From Chaetoderma sp. LZ-2023a (lineage: Eukaryota; Mollusca; Caudofoveata; Chaetodermatida; Chaetodermatidae), in the NCBI GenBank assembly GCA_034401795.1, contig CM067370.1, positions 51,200,414-51,264,413 on the forward strand: a stretch of DNA of 64,000 nt, written 5' to 3'. Position numbers and translations under genes: made by a program. Positions 11,012 through 23,300 of the stretch are shown in pieces (within the stretch, counting starts at the first letter, position 1; each line of letters opens with the position of its first letter). The notes beneath the pieces were generated by a model that saw only the letters and a list, made by a program, of their open reading frames with translations, ran no database searches and was not told the DNA's origin.

Positions 11012-13024
11012 TATGAGTATTGTATTTATTCTGCGGCTGTAGTAGTAGAAACATCCTACAGCTGCACTCAGTCCTTCTTCGCGTTTGCCCACCGTGTCTT
11101 GTTTGTTCTCAGCCGAAATCCTTAGCTTCCTCAGGTCCATTCCTGAATTCAGTGCACCGAGTCCTGCTTTCTTGAGGCCACCTCGTAGCACACTTAGCAG
11201 ATTTATGAAATGACGTCCCCTCCTGGCTTTGTATTTGCTGGCTCCCAGTAGGGCGAATTCCAAGTACTGGTGTGTCTTCTGGCATCGTTAGCACATGACC
11301 AAACATGGATCTTCTTTGCTGGATGACTTTTACAGACAGCGGCGACTTATTACACATCTTGTATAGTGCATCATTGGAAATTATGCTGTTTGGCTATCGG
11401 TGTCCAATGATGGTGCGTAGGTGTTTGCGGTGGCAGGCATGGCATTGGGTTTGTCTAGATCTGCCTTTGGAACTGCCCAGCTGTTACAGATATACAGCAT
11501 TAAAGATACGCAGTTTGCATTGTATACACGTAGTCTTTTTATCAAGGGCAGCTCTGATCTACGAATCCATAGCTTCCAGAAGGACTGGAAAGCTATGTTC
11601 TCCATGACGCAGCGTGCAGCAATGTCAGCAGTACCGCAAAGCAGTGACCACAGGATTTTCCTTTTCCTCCATGGTTCGCCGCCATGAAGTGGGTCGTCAT
11701 TCTCTTTAGTTTTATGCTTTGGAGATAGGTATATGTGTGAACTCTGTTTTGGATTCATTTATAGAGATTCTCAATTTTTAGTTTGCTTGCAGCTATTGGG
11801 AGAAGTTCGTCAAGTAGTTTCATTTCCTCGTCTATGAAGTCCACATCGTCGGCATATTTCATCTCTAGCGGCTTATCCAGTTTTACTGCTAGCGAATCGT
11901 CAGTATACCTAGTTCGGTTGTTTTTAAGAACACCTATGGTGCTGGTAGCTGATGATTTCATAGATTTCAGTATTTTGGTTAGGCTTCGTTTGGATCGCAG
12001 CTGACGTCGCTGTTAGCTATCAGCTCCCCGAGGGCCGTTTTGTATGACATTTGAGTGTCAGTGTCGCTGATGAGCTTGAGTAGGTTGTAGGTGACTCCAC
12101 CCTCTTGCTTGGTATGGCGTTTATACATTAGGTCGAGTTCATCTGAAGGCATGTAATGACAATTGAGGTCTGTGCATCCATAGGAACGAGTATCCGGAAG
12201 TAAGGGTTTTTGCTTCTGTCTTGCATAGTATGAAGTCTATTTGGTTTAAGACACCTGTTGTAGCCTTAGAACCCTTTGGGTCTTTGCGATCAGCAATGTG
12301 TCCGGTCCATGTTGTCCATGGACGGCATTGGTGTTTGAAAGCCGAATTTGTGGCAAATAGACCATTGGAACTAAGGAATGCCACCAGTGCATCCCCATTG
12401 CTGTTGCGTGTGGTCTCTACATACGATCCCATGCATAGGCCAAGTCCTGAACCTTTTTCTGCAATTCCGAGTTTACCCAGCTTGGAGTTGGAATCTTCAC
12501 ACACTACAATGGCGGAGCTCAGTTCTACATATAAGGAATCTAATAATGCTGGATTCTCTGGCTTTTTTGGTAATTGGGCCATATGCGTTGACTATGCGAC
12601 ACTTAGTGGTGGTGTGTTTTCGTGTAGGTATAGCCAGGTCGATGAATGCAACCCGATCACTGACGTATCAATAACTAATGACATGGCCCAAGCATCTTGG
12701 TCTGATTACAACGCCTAAACCCCGGTATGTGGCTTGTTTTTGCTCCGTGAGTACTAGTTTATGGCCTGTCTGTAGTTGCTGCTCTGAGTGTTTAGCTACT
12801 TTGGTCTCTTGAATGCATATAATATCGATGTTATAGTGTTCGCAGCCTGCACCTACGGTTCGCCTCTTTGATGTTGCACTCAGACAATGTACATTCCACG
12901 TAGCTATGGTAGGGTCCTGGGAAGATGGCATTGTCCAAGGATGTCGAGCACAGTTTCTTGTTTGAAGAAGGTTAAATGTAATCTGAGTTGTCTCTGTATG
13001 CGGATGGCAGCCCACAATCTGGGC
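11012..13024 (-). mobile_element. LINE retrotransposon (LINE-B) inserted into LINE-A
   Basis: A 2.0-kb minus-strand non-LTR element between exact 12-bp duplications. Its 5' end (near 13015) encodes an apurinic-endonuclease-like domain with 'ATWNVHCLSATSKRRTVG' and 'NIDIICIQETK'. It continues with 'TTWTGHIADRK' and 'NQIDFILCK' (about 12220-12330), a short RT piece with 'KYADDVDFIDEE' (about 11850), and the C-terminal 'SMFGHVLTMPED' (about 11290). The spacing between endonuclease and RT pieces is far too short, so most of the RT is deleted. The copy is younger than LINE-A, which it interrupts. Confidence 0.9.
11109..13015 (-). pseudogene. LINE-B ORF2 remnants (endonuclease, RT tail, C-terminus)
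   Basis: Four open pieces in the order expected for an ORF2 polyprotein on the minus strand: 12668-13015 (endonuclease start), 12139-12582 (endonuclease C-terminal half), 11755-11961 (RT motif with the active-site YADD) and 11109-11758 (post-RT region and C-terminus). The endonuclease would nick target DNA and the RT would copy the element RNA at the nick. Internal loss of most RT palm sequence and several frameshifts abolish function. Confidence 0.85.
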
Positions 13025-13036
13025 ATGGTGGGTATG
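13025..13036 (+). repeat. target-site duplication, right copy
   Basis: Exact copy of the 12-mer at 11000-11011. Beyond it, LINE-A sequence resumes. Confidence 0.85.
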
Positions 13037-13700
13037 AGAAATTATTACGTAAGCTTTACTTCCTACGTAGATTTTATAACAGGACTAAATAAACAAATTA
13101 AATGGATTGAATTTTAGAAACCATAGGGAAACAAAACATATTTACAGAAGCTAATGTATATGGGAAAGAACTAGGTAAACTCACAAAATACTCACCATAA
13201 CAGAAATATACAGATATGCGGAGTAGAGAATTGGCCTAATCAACACGGCTAATGTTCTATAAAATAATAAAAACAGAATTCCATTTTGAAACCCAGCTGA
13301 AGTTACTTCCCTATCGTGACGCATTAAATATTCTTCATTTCCACACCCTCAATCGACTTGCAAACACAAGGATGGGATGTTATAGAGAGAAACGAGCGTA
13401 TTTGCCCAAAATGTAATGAAATAAAAGATGACAACCAGTTTCTGTTTAAATGTGAAATATATAATAGAGAATGAAGTAAGTCTATACCACTATATTATTC
13501 AAACCAAAATAAAATAAAAAAGACTCGTGGTCTATTGCCAATATGCAACAAACTGATACTTACCCAACTCTGTACATTTTTACAAGTATCCAAGAAAAAG
13601 TCGTCTACTAGACCCTACTCTTGTTAACTAATACTGCCATTGTTCCTGCGGCTATTACTACTGATACGACACATTACGTAATCTCAATTATCGCTGCCTC

Positions 13701-14905
13701 CAAAATGTATAAATTATACGCCGAACTCGTATACCAGTGAAACAATGGCCTGAGTGACATGAGGAAAACTGAAACTGAAACTGAAGAACATCTTTTCAGA
13801 ACGTACAAATTCAAACTGATGCGCATATCGCAAGCGTGGCGATAATATTGTTCTCTGCGTACTACAGGTGCAACAAGTGGAGAACTGTACTGGATAATAA
13901 CATGCATAATATTGACTCCATTGCTCTGATAGAGACGGACACAGTAGGCATAGTGAGCATATCACATCTCAGGTGGATGGTGGATTGCGACATGGGTATT
14001 CATCTGAAAGAATGTTGGTGATTGCCTTTTTGAAAATTACTAAAGCCGAGTAGCGTACAATAAAATATTGTGGGTGTTAATATCGAGACGACAAATTTCC
14101 GGCTGCATGATTGCTTGGGATCGGCCCGTTATTATCCATGATTTAAAGTTGTGCTATATTGATTAGGAATATACGGGTCTATCACACGTTTTAACCCATT
14201 CATTTCTGAAGTCCCATTTACTCAATTTCAAAGCAACAATTCAGGTGAACATTGCGTATTAAAATTATACTGATTTTTATTTCCAGTTAAATTAGTTCGT
14301 AAGCGTCAATACAGTAGATCCCGCATGCCTGAATCTGTATTATGTTTTATAACTGGTTGTTTCATTTCTGTAATTTTGTGCGGATTAATCATGGACGAGT
14401 GAATTGAAGATTGCGTGTATGGTTTAGCGGGAAGAAGCGGCATTATATGAGCGCTCATCTAAGCAATCGCTGACAGATGAGAGTGTTATCCCGTCAAATG
14501 TTCATTATGACGGGCAAATACTCAAACACAGCTGAACAAACGATAGTCAATGGCTTCATAATTACGATATTTGACGAAGCATTGAACTTGATCGAAGTTG
14601 TTCGTGTGATATCATATAGATTTTAATTCCAATCAAACATTTTCCGACCATATACCACATGTGTGCTTTAAGCGTCACATGATGCTGGCTCGCTATGACA
14701 CGTGGTCCAAAAAGGTTTATATTAAGAGACCGCCTGTAACATGTATCTATTGATTGAGGCTACGAAAGATGTTTTATTGAGCTAGCTACTTCTTTAATGC
14801 ATAACTCATAAAGTGTATGTAAGCATCCGCATTGGCATGACGTCGAATCATGACACGCTGCCGCCGGTTCGTCACATCATGACACAGTTAACCCAGACCA
14901 TGCCC
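13701..14905. other. no gene seen
   Basis: AT-rich. Short open frames near 13700-14020 overlap on both strands without recognisable features. Coding-like sequence begins only at about 14906. Confidence 0.4.
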
Positions 14906-15425
14906 AGATGATCATCCTAGATGGTGCTGCGATTATCAAAATGATAAAATCAGGAACATCTGAATTCTTTGATGATTATGTCACGAAGGTCATGGCATAT
15001 ATCCGTATGCAATTTGGTGGTGATGTGCTGAGAGTTGAAATGGTGTTTGATATCTAGAGGAATGACAACCTGAAGGGTGGTACACGACAAGAGTGGAAAC
15101 GGTATTTAAGGCATATTGAAGGGAATGATAAAGTACAAAGCAACTGGCATGAGTTCCTCCATGAAGATGAAAACAAGTCAGAGTGCTTCCATCTCATCAG
15201 TGAATGTGTTGTGAATGAAAAGGTGCATGGCATGGTTATGGTTATAATTAGCCATCGCGAGAAAGTGTTGTCGTATGCACCCTGTGATCTTGCGGGACTG
15301 ATAGGGTGTAGAATGTTCGTGCATGCCGTGGATGGAGCTAACCATGGTATAAAGATTATCTGCAGTACTGTAGATACAGATGTTGCAGTCATAAGTATAA
15401 CTAGTTATGACGTCAGGTTTGAGAT
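14906..15425 (+). pseudogene. family Q fragment (multicopy hypothetical protein), central part
   Basis: Reading across one in-frame TAG (about 15056) and a frameshift gives a recognisable order: 'ILDGAAIIKMIKSGTSEFFD', 'NWHEFLHEDENKSECF', 'MFVHAVDGANHGIKII' and 'STVDTDVAVISI'. I recognise this order from large multicopy families of uncharacterised proteins in cnidarian, mollusc and lancelet gene sets. It corresponds to the centre of that protein, though the usual segment just before 'MFVHA' is deleted. The biochemical function is unknown to me. The copy number in such genomes suggests spread with mobile elements, which is inference. Confidence 0.6.
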
Positions 15426-16794
15426 GGGCTGGGTGCGGTGGGGTGGGGGTGGTAACAGAGAAGAGGCCGATTATTCGAGCTGGTTGATACCGATTGGGTC
15501 CATGGTGTAGAGTTGGTGGATGGAGTAGATCTTTTTTTTTTTCAAACGAGGGTGCTAGAGGCAGCTTCAGGGCGCCCTCTCAGGACATGGATGATGCGGA
15601 AGGAGACGTGCATCTTGTCATGTTTTGGGAGATTGAAGTGGCAAGCTACAGGGGATCTCTACGGTGCTGTCTATCCCTAAAATGTACCTGAATCCTTAAA
15701 TTAAAGACTCCCTTAGTTTTGCACTAGATATTATCTTTGATAGAGGGTGCAAGTCATACGCCATATCACATTGCGTGTCCTGCAGTTTCCAATGCATTTA
15801 GCTGTGTATTTGTAGTTCGTGTAGCTGCTTTTGAAGGTTTTAGATTTAGTAATTTTATGACAAATGCCACATGTTTTGGCTAGGAAGTGGAAAAGGGTTT
15901 GGTGGGTGACTGTGACTGGCGGGTATAGAGAGCTGGAAGCTGGGCAATGATAAGTTGCTTGCCGATTGTAGGATCCTTTCCATACCCGAAGAGTGAGTAG
16001 GTGGAGAAGATGTCTCTGCACCCCTCACCCACTCCTCCTCCCCACCACCACTAGGACGGCTGTTGAGAACGGGCCAGTGTTTGAAACAGGGATTTGGCAC
16101 CTAAGGAAGCTGGATTGTAATCTGAAGTGTAGATACAGCGGTCTTGGTTGATTTGTTCCTTGGAGGTAATATGTTTGAGGAGAGGCTCTGTTTTGGTGTG
16201 AATCAGAATATTTTGGTTCCTTGAAGAGGTTGGCCGCGGACTTCATAGTATTCTATGAGAAGGTTGCTCTGGAGGATGAAATCATTTTTCTTGGAGCGTA
16301 TTCTCCTGAGCCTGAGCATTTGTCCCAGAGGATTCAACGTTTTACAAGCTTTCGTATGCGCTTAGTCATAGTGGAGGTAACCATGGATGATGTTGGTGGG
16401 TTTAGTATATAAGCTAAGCGTGATAGGTTAGTTGTCCTTTCTGATGACAGTGGTGTAATGAAGGAATTTTAGAGGAGTACTCTGCTGTGAATTTAATACT
16501 CAACATCTGCTGTGGGTAGGGTATGAAGCAGATCAAATGTGGGGTCAAGCATTGATGAAATAACCACAGCTGCTAAGCCCATCACATTTTGGGTAGAATT
16601 GGGGGATGTCAAGTGCACAATGGAAGATGAAATAGATGACTATTCCCCCTGCTAGTCAAGCATACCGCACAATCATCAAATGCAGGCACACCAAGGGATG
16701 CATGTGACAGCGCACGTACAAAAAGGGCAAACTTGACATGTTCAACACTGTGTAAGTGTGGTGGATGTAAATTGGCATTTGACAATGTTTCTAC
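15426..16794. other. no intact gene; low-complexity stretches
   Basis: Probably decayed downstream sequence of the family Q fragment. It includes poly-T at 15530-15541 and a C-rich block at about 16020-16050. Short open frames show no family features. The minus-strand frame 16609-16848 overlaps the next family Q fragment and is a shadow. Confidence 0.35.
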
Positions 16795-16908
16795 AAATAC
16801 ATCGTGTATGCCTTGGATGGACCACAACATGGTATGAAGAGGATTCATCTCGGAACTGTAGATAAATATGTTGTAGACTTGTGGCTGACGAATACACTGG
16901 ATGAGTAG
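16795..16908 (+). pseudogene. second family Q fragment
   Basis: The 36-codon frame 'IVYALDGPQHGMKRIHLGTV' continuing 'DKYVVDLWLTNTLDE' aligns with the segment around 'MFVHAVDGANHGIKII' in the fragment at 14906-15425 (about 15315-15400). Only this piece survives. It is either a duplicated exon-sized segment or the remains of a second copy. Confidence 0.45.
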
Positions 16909-17734
16909 TTTGCATTCCTAGCATAATTAATGGACCGGCATCATTCCCAATTTACCCTTTAAAATCAGTCTATATCATGATTGTCGAAATATTAAAAATA
17001 ACATACATTTTGGTGTAAATGGTGGCAATATTTGAAAATATGGATTTTTTGACCCGGCAAGCATAGGCATTGACGCCACAACTAATATCCTATCTCCATT
17101 ATAAGCGAGATATGAGAGATTGAAAGTCTGCATAGCGGTCATTTTTAAAAGTGACCACCACAGACTGCACAGGTTAAATCCAATAGGGTCCAGTTTTGAA
17201 ATAAAAAGTAGCTGTGTGCCAAGTTTCATAGTTGTATCACAATGTGCCGGATTTAGTTCTAGATGGCGCTGGACTATTGCTGGTGCAAGGGGGCGAATTA
17301 CGTCTCATTGCTATACCGTGTTTGAAGTTGAAGCTCCATGATTCTTAGAGAGTAACACCTTAAGAGGAGGAACATCTAATCCATCATCAGTTTGATAATG
17401 ACTACAGATTATTATCATCAAACCTTGAGTTAATAATGTCGAAACACGTTTTAACATTAAGCGGTACATCTAGAAACAATCAAATGTGTGGAAATTAAGT
17501 GGGATTGCATACGAGTATTTATCACATACACCAGCATATATTCCATGGCATAACATCCAAATAATATAATAAGCCCCTATGAAACTTTGCGGACTGACAC
17601 AATGTAGGCCTATTCTGAAGTACACACAAGCAGCATGATTTATGTCAATAACTGGTGAGCTACTTACTAGCCACGTTGTCTGGCAGCGACAAAGGTTTGA
17701 TGTATACGTAGTCGTGCATGGGTCAAAACACTCA
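16909..17734. other. no gene seen
   Basis: An 84-codon minus-strand frame at 16975-17229 and an overlapping plus-strand frame show no family match that I can support. Nothing else was noticed. Confidence 0.35.
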
Positions 17735-17880
17735 ATAGGCTACGGAAGACCTGAAGGGCTATGTCTGCGAAAGAAAAATTATCCCGAGCGCTTGGCTTAA
17801 TATAGCGAGCGCTCAAGATATTAAGTCGATAATTTTATTCCGCAGACATAGCCCTTCATGGATTCCGTAGTATGCCTAGT
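17735..17880. repeat. foldback element
   Basis: About 45-bp imperfect inverted arms: the left arm runs from 'taggctacggaag' through 'gaagggctatgtctgcg', and the right arm from 'cgcagacatagcccttc' to 'ttccgtagtatgccta'. The spacer of about 50 bp itself contains paired GAGCGCT motifs. It has no coding capacity and looks like a small MITE. Confidence 0.8.
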
Positions 17881-18044
17881 AAGTCTAAAGGGTTAGGGTA
17901 AAACATAAGAAAATTGTAAACTTGAAAAGACGAGGATCAGAAGATAGCAAATATCTCGCCATTTTATGTTGCGTAGGACCCGACCTGTCATGGACTAAAT
18001 ATTATGTGAAAAAATAATGTCCAAGCCATGTACATATATAGAAG

Positions 18045-19243
18045 CAGACCTATTAGAGGATAGGAAAAGCCTACGCGTATATATTACTTGTAGCAGGATA
18101 TGATTGACAGACCTATTAGAGGATAGGAAAAGCCTACGCGTATATATTAATTGTAGCAGGATATGATTGACAGACCTATTAGAGGATAGGAAAAGCCTAC
18201 GCGTATATATTAATTGTAGCAGCATATGATTGACAGACCTATTAGAGGATAGGAAAAGCCTACGCGTATATATTACTTGTAGCAGGATATGATTGACAGA
18301 CCTATTAGAGGATAGGAAAAGCCTACGCGTATATATTAATTGTAGCAGCATATGATTGACAGACCTATTAGAGGATAGGAAAAGCCTACGCGTATATATT
18401 AATTGTAGCAGCATATGATTGACAGACCTATTAGAGGATAGGAAAAGCCTACGCGTATATATTAATTGTAGCAGCATATGATTGACAGACCTATTAGAGG
18501 ATAGGAAAAGCCTACGCGTAAATATTAATTGTAGCAGCATATGATTGACAGACCTATTAGAGGATAGGAAAAGCCTACGCGTATATATTAATTGTAGCAG
18601 CATATGATTGACAGACCTATTAGAGGATAGGAAAAGCCTACGCGTATATATTACTTGTAGCAGCATATGATTGACAGACCTATTAGAGGATAGGAAAAGC
18701 CTACGCGTATATATTACTTGTAGCAGCATATGATTGACAGACCTATTAGAGGATAGGAAAAGCCTACGCGTATATATTACTTGTAGCAGCATATGATTGA
18801 CAGACCTATTAGAGGATAGGAAAAGCCTACGCGTATATATTAATTGTAGCAGCATATGATTGACAGACCTATTAGAGGATAGGAAAAGCCTACGCGTATA
18901 TATTAATTGTAGCAGCATATGATTGACAGACCTATTAGAGGATAGGAAAAGCCTACGCGTATATATTAATTGTAGCAGCATATGATTGACAGACCTATTA
19001 GAGGATAGGAAAAGCCTACGCGTATATATTAATTGTAGCAGCATATGATTGACAGACCTATTAGAGGATAGGAAAAGCCTACGCGTATATATTAATTGTA
19101 GCAGCATATGATTGACAGACCTATTAGAGGATAGGAAAAGCCTACGTGTATATATTAATTGTAGCAGCATATGATTGACAGACCTATTAGAGGATAGGAA
19201 AAGCCTACGCGTATATATTAATTGTAGCAGGATATGATTGACC
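18045..19243. repeat. 63-bp minisatellite, 19 units
   Basis: Nineteen head-to-tail units of 63 bp that are nearly identical and differ at only four or five columns. Because 63 is divisible by 3, the whole array is open on the minus strand as a 21-residue repeat containing 'LLQLIYTRRLFLSSNRSV'. I treat the frame as a by-product, since it ends in unrelated sequence and has no upstream exon with matching signals. The array begins about 40 bp past the splice donor of the candidate exon at 19283-19602, so it would be intronic if that exon is real. Confidence 0.95.
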
Positions 19244-19282
19244 ACCAGATACCGTCTCATTTTGAAATTAAAATCAACTTAC

Positions 19283-19602
19283 CGAAATAATAAAATACCC
19301 GTGGTACTACCAGACGGGCAAGCATAGTTTCGAGGAAAGGTAGCTTAGAGATTGAAACATGAAGCCTTACAGCCTTGTAGTAACCTGCAGTACAATGACT
19401 ATTAGAACACCAAGTCTGCCCAAGAGGCAAATCAAATGGGCTAAGCATAAGTTCAAAGACTAAAAAAGTAGAATCATATTCAAAATCAAGTTCATTAACA
19501 TGATGCAGACTAAGTTTAAGCAGCTTATATAACAAATTAAAGAATTTTGTATCTAAATAGGATACATCATATAGTGTCAATCCACAGCATAATAACCGTA
19601 AC
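19283..19602 (-). CDS. candidate internal exon, unknown protein
   Basis: A 320-bp minus-strand stretch is open throughout in one frame (about 106 codons). It is bounded by a pyrimidine-rich acceptor 'gattttgttccag' ending at 19603 and a consensus donor GTAAGT starting at 19282. The encoded sequence, with pieces such as 'KLLKLSLHHVNELDFEYD' and 'FELMLSPFDLPLGQTWC', is mixed hydrophobic and acidic and does not look like repeat translation. I do not recognise the family. If real, the downstream intron contains the 63-bp minisatellite. An alternative is a decayed transposon fragment. Confidence 0.4.
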
Positions 19603-19635
19603 CTGGAACAAAATCAACCATAAAATAATTAAAGT

Positions 19636-19868
19636 CTAAACCCAGGAAGACATGTCACAATCTAGTTCGTTATCATGCAGACGGGATGCAATCATCGCAT
19701 GGAATAAATCAGTCAAGTCCGCAGCCGCCATTTCCCCCTTATCCGAAAATCTCGCCTTAAGTAATGAAGGCGCGAAAAAAAGCTTAATCAGAGAGTACCC
19801 CAACGCTAGCATCACCACCGGCACCGACGGTGACGCCGACGCCGACATTTTCCCACTTTCTCAATATC
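19636..19868 (-). CDS. candidate exon upstream of 19283-19602, unknown protein
   Basis: The acceptor-like 'tttatctctccctcag' ends at 19869 and is followed by an open frame with an internal ATG at 19848. The sequence is GC- and CpG-richer than its surroundings. It has one hydrophobic stretch, 'VVMLALGYSLIKLFF', then 'GEMAAADLTDLFHAMIASRL', and stops at 19636. No consensus donor is visible before the stop, so linkage to the next exon 34 bp downstream is uncertain. A short two-exon tail or a single-exon small membrane protein are alternatives. Confidence 0.3.
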
Positions 19869-20002
19869 CTGAGGGAGAGATAAAAATGGCAAAGGCTGAC
19901 ATGAAAAACCAAAATAATAGGTTATGTGATTATAAATATAATATCAAATCTCTTGCCAATGCGTAACAAATTATCACACTCCTGAGATCTCATTTGAAAT
20001 TC

Positions 20003-20375
20003 ACCTTTCCAGAGCATCCGCTCATCATATGACGTCATGATCAACTACAGGGTGTGTAGAATGACATCATAATGAACGACGTCATGAATGATGTTGATAA
20101 GTACGTCACGAACGCATATTTGAAGACGGTCTATGCGTTGGTGTACAAATTGTATGCCTTTACTATTTAATAAATATTATGTTGAATATTTTGAAACAAA
20201 TTTGACTGGGCAGCAACAGCGCCCAGTCAAAATAGTTACAAAATATACAACAGCTTCCCTGTATAGTTTTCTGGAAATTGATAGTTGGGGCATTCTGGGA
20301 TCGATCAATCCCAACACGGCGAGGTGTGGGTCGAGCTTAGCTAGTGATGGGTGGGGCATAGCTAAAAATGGAAAG
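20003..20375 (-). repeat. M1 MITE copy, near-complete
   Basis: Full-length reverse copy with visible terminal inverted repeats, ACCTTTCCA at about 20004 and TGGAAAGGT at about 20367-20375. It contains CRE-like TGACGTCA and ACGTCATGA octamers, 'gactgggcagcaacagcgcccagtc' as the centre of the palindrome, and the GATCGATC core. Confidence 0.9.
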
Positions 20376-23300
20376 GTCCATCGTCCTCTCCGTCTATGAC
20401 AACATGGCAGGTTTTTTTTTTATAAATCACGACCACACTACCGAATCCCTGTCTATAATTAACACATTGACGGCATTATCTTTTTTCCTTGCTATGCAGT
20501 CAACTATGGGTGACAAACACAGATCTCCACGACATAATACAAGATGCAATATACAGCGCATATTTGTTTAATTGATTTGTCTATATATAATGTAAATGTA
20601 ATAGAAACATTATGAATGGTCACATTGTGGCTACTAGATAAGATTTGTGAAAATGGTTGGTGTACGGTGTCGGAATCTCATCATAGGTTTGCAGTCCAAA
20701 TTGAACATGCCCATGTTTTCTTAGAGCATCTATTTTGAAATGCCTGTCAAAACAACGAAGATAGTCACGTGGCTTAGCGCACCCAGATTTGCTGCAAATG
20801 TAGTCACTACCTGGATGAGTAAGCAAATCTAATGCACCAAAAATATAGATGATGGTACTAATGTTTAACGGCCATTCAAAACAGATTTCATTATGGCTGC
20901 ATCAAACACAAAAATACTAGGAATCAGAAATGAGATTGTCAAACACAGACCATTAAGTTAGTAAGTAATTTAATATTACCTGGATTTCACCACAGATGTA
21001 ATGATAAACGTATTAACAGCAGTGTGGTTAAAGCATCCAAAATAGATAGCTTGTGTCCAAAACTTGCCAACACCGACTGCTGCAAGTAAGGGAAACCGGT
21101 TATATTTACGTCCAAACTATGACAAATCTCATATGATTTGTCCTTACTCGATGACATGAACAGGATACGATGTTTACACTACAACATAATGAACAAGCAA
21201 TGCTGCAAAACTAGTGGTAGGACGGTGGTATTGAATCCCTCCTGGTTAAAGATTTGAGTCACGGTTCGTCTAATCTTTTAATTTCTTTATTTATGGCATG
21301 TAATTGTAAACTCAGTATTGTTTGACTATTAATCAAAACAGTTTTCGGATGTTTAATCTATTTTAAATGTGAATCATTGATATCAAGCGATAGGCCTTGC
21401 TACTTTTTACACTTTTTACCAATTTATTAAACTGTGCATCTGGCTGGAAGTAACAAAGTATCACTAGACAGTACAGGCTCAATTACCATAGGCACAGCCA
21501 CAAGATATTTGAGGTGCTTTGAGGAAGCATAAACCGGGCACACTATGTGGTGGTACATTTATATGAACACACTTGTTGCTGTTGGATAACATTTACAGTA
21601 TATCATGTCCTTTCACGAAATATTAATGCCTTGGCTCACATCCAGAATGATTGTGGAATCAAGGCAAGTTGTACGAAATGTTCATTTCAAATTAAGGCAT
21701 ATGATATTGATTTGGTGGTTTGTAAGACACCGTTCCAGATAGCTAGCTTCTCTCAGGGAAGTCGCATCCTGAGTATGATCAACTATGGGAAACTGAGTCA
21801 TCAGACCTGTGTATCTTCAATGTAACGGGCTTTGAGAGAGGCTGACTGACGATAATATATGGTGTATGTTGTTCAGCATATCAATGACAATTAAAAAACA
21901 TGTTCTCTAATTGACTCTTGTCCCGGTTAACAACTTTGAAATAGTAAAGCAATGCTGTGAATATGGTAGCCTCACAATATGATCCATATACACTCATTGA
22001 GGTGAGATATTACATACTAAGACTGACTCCAATTATTCATAGCCATATATCTGGGAAAGTATAGCTCAAAGGTGACCACAGAAGTGAGAGGCTCTGACAA
22101 TTGTGTCAGCTATTTCCATTTGCCAGATGAAACCTCGTTAGAAGGAAGGCAATAAATAGGGATCTTTAAAAGAGTATGGCTGTGCCTTTAAACCAGAAAA
22201 ATAAAAAAGTATTTAAACTGTGTATAATTTGAAACACAATATTTATTAGAATAAATTGAATCAATTATTTATGAACAGCGCACTAGACAATACCAATCGC
22301 TTATAATATGGTCACCAATCTATATGCCGATCATTATCGATACATATAGAGTACAACTAACATTTCATTATGGTAGGTTCTAATGTTCTGATTTTGTCAG
22401 CATTGACGGGGAATCTAACCCACAACTGACGATAGTTCTCGCCAGTTCTGGGTTCTATTTACCGCCAATGCTAACATACCATAATGTCATAAACACGTGC
22501 ATAACTGATTTGGTCACTGACATCCAGAGATCAAGTCCTCTGGCTGCATCAGATCGCAGGTCCAGCACACGATTTAAGATGCCATGTCCACTTCCTCTCC
22601 AACCGCCTACAATAACCTAGTTCTTGCAATTTTAACCACGTCCCCTGACCACACTGTGGATCTCTCCTTGCTTGCTTAGAAATTACAATAGTGATCGTAA
22701 AACGCCCCTTCCACACAACCTGGAAACTCTATTTCACTCGCACTACAAGTCCCTGACTCGGACGGTGATGCACTAACACTGTTGCTGCTTCTCTGCTTGT
22801 ATAAGAAGTACAATAGTGATAGCGAACCGGTCCTTCGACACAATCTGGCAAAAACTGTTCTTTGTACCGCTGGCCACTGGCACTCTAAGTCTCTGACTTG
22901 GACAGAGATACACAGTCTGCCGAAATTATATTCCCAGAATAGATTTCCAAAGCTTGTCTTGAACCACGATCTACAAAATCTGGCAACATTTTCGCGTGCG
23001 TCGCCAAGTCAGTAAGTTAGCGCATCAAACTGCCCCTTCGCCAAGTTAACTAAATCTCCCCTGATTACATAACGAACTATTCTTCTGATCTTCCTCTTTT
23101 CCCAACATCTTCTTCTGGTATATATAGAGAATCTACAAGATCACGCTAGACAATGAACTTTCCGGAACATGGCATCACATATTATTAATGTATAGTAATT
23201 GGTTTATGGAAGGGTCTAGAATTGTCCATGCCTTTCAACACACGGTAAATAATCTCAAAAGCAAATTTTGTGAGATGCTAACATTCATAGACCATACTCA

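Larger units (their letters stand above)
9500..13700 (+). mobile_element. LINE retrotransposon (LINE-A), split by a second LINE
   Basis: A decayed non-LTR element in two pieces, 9500-11011 and 13037-13700. The first piece holds the linker and the first half of the reverse transcriptase, including 'VPDEWLIGKITPIYKHKG' followed by 'RPITLL' and 'KLFPSILNERL' (about 10030-10180), 'VRQGEPKS' (about 10432) and the post-RT 'LYGSEIWC' (about 10812). The second piece carries the usual C-terminal zinc-knuckle-like stretch with 'CPKCNEIKDDNQFLFKCEIY' (about 13398-13460). Frameshifts and stops throughout make it non-functional. The minus-strand LINE-B lies exactly between the two pieces. Confidence 0.85.

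Noticed and set aside
18045-19243. CRISPR-like array
   Set aside because: Units are head-to-tail without variable spacers; this is a satellite in a eukaryotic genome.
17995-19260. A 421-codon open frame on the minus strand as a repeat protein gene
   Set aside because: It is produced by a 63-bp minisatellite whose unit is a multiple of 3. The ends are unrelated and no exon signals match, so it was kept only as a weak possibility in the findings.
20620-20826. 68-codon minus-strand frame with a Cys pair and protein-like composition
   Set aside because: No clear acceptor or donor and no recognised family; too short to call.
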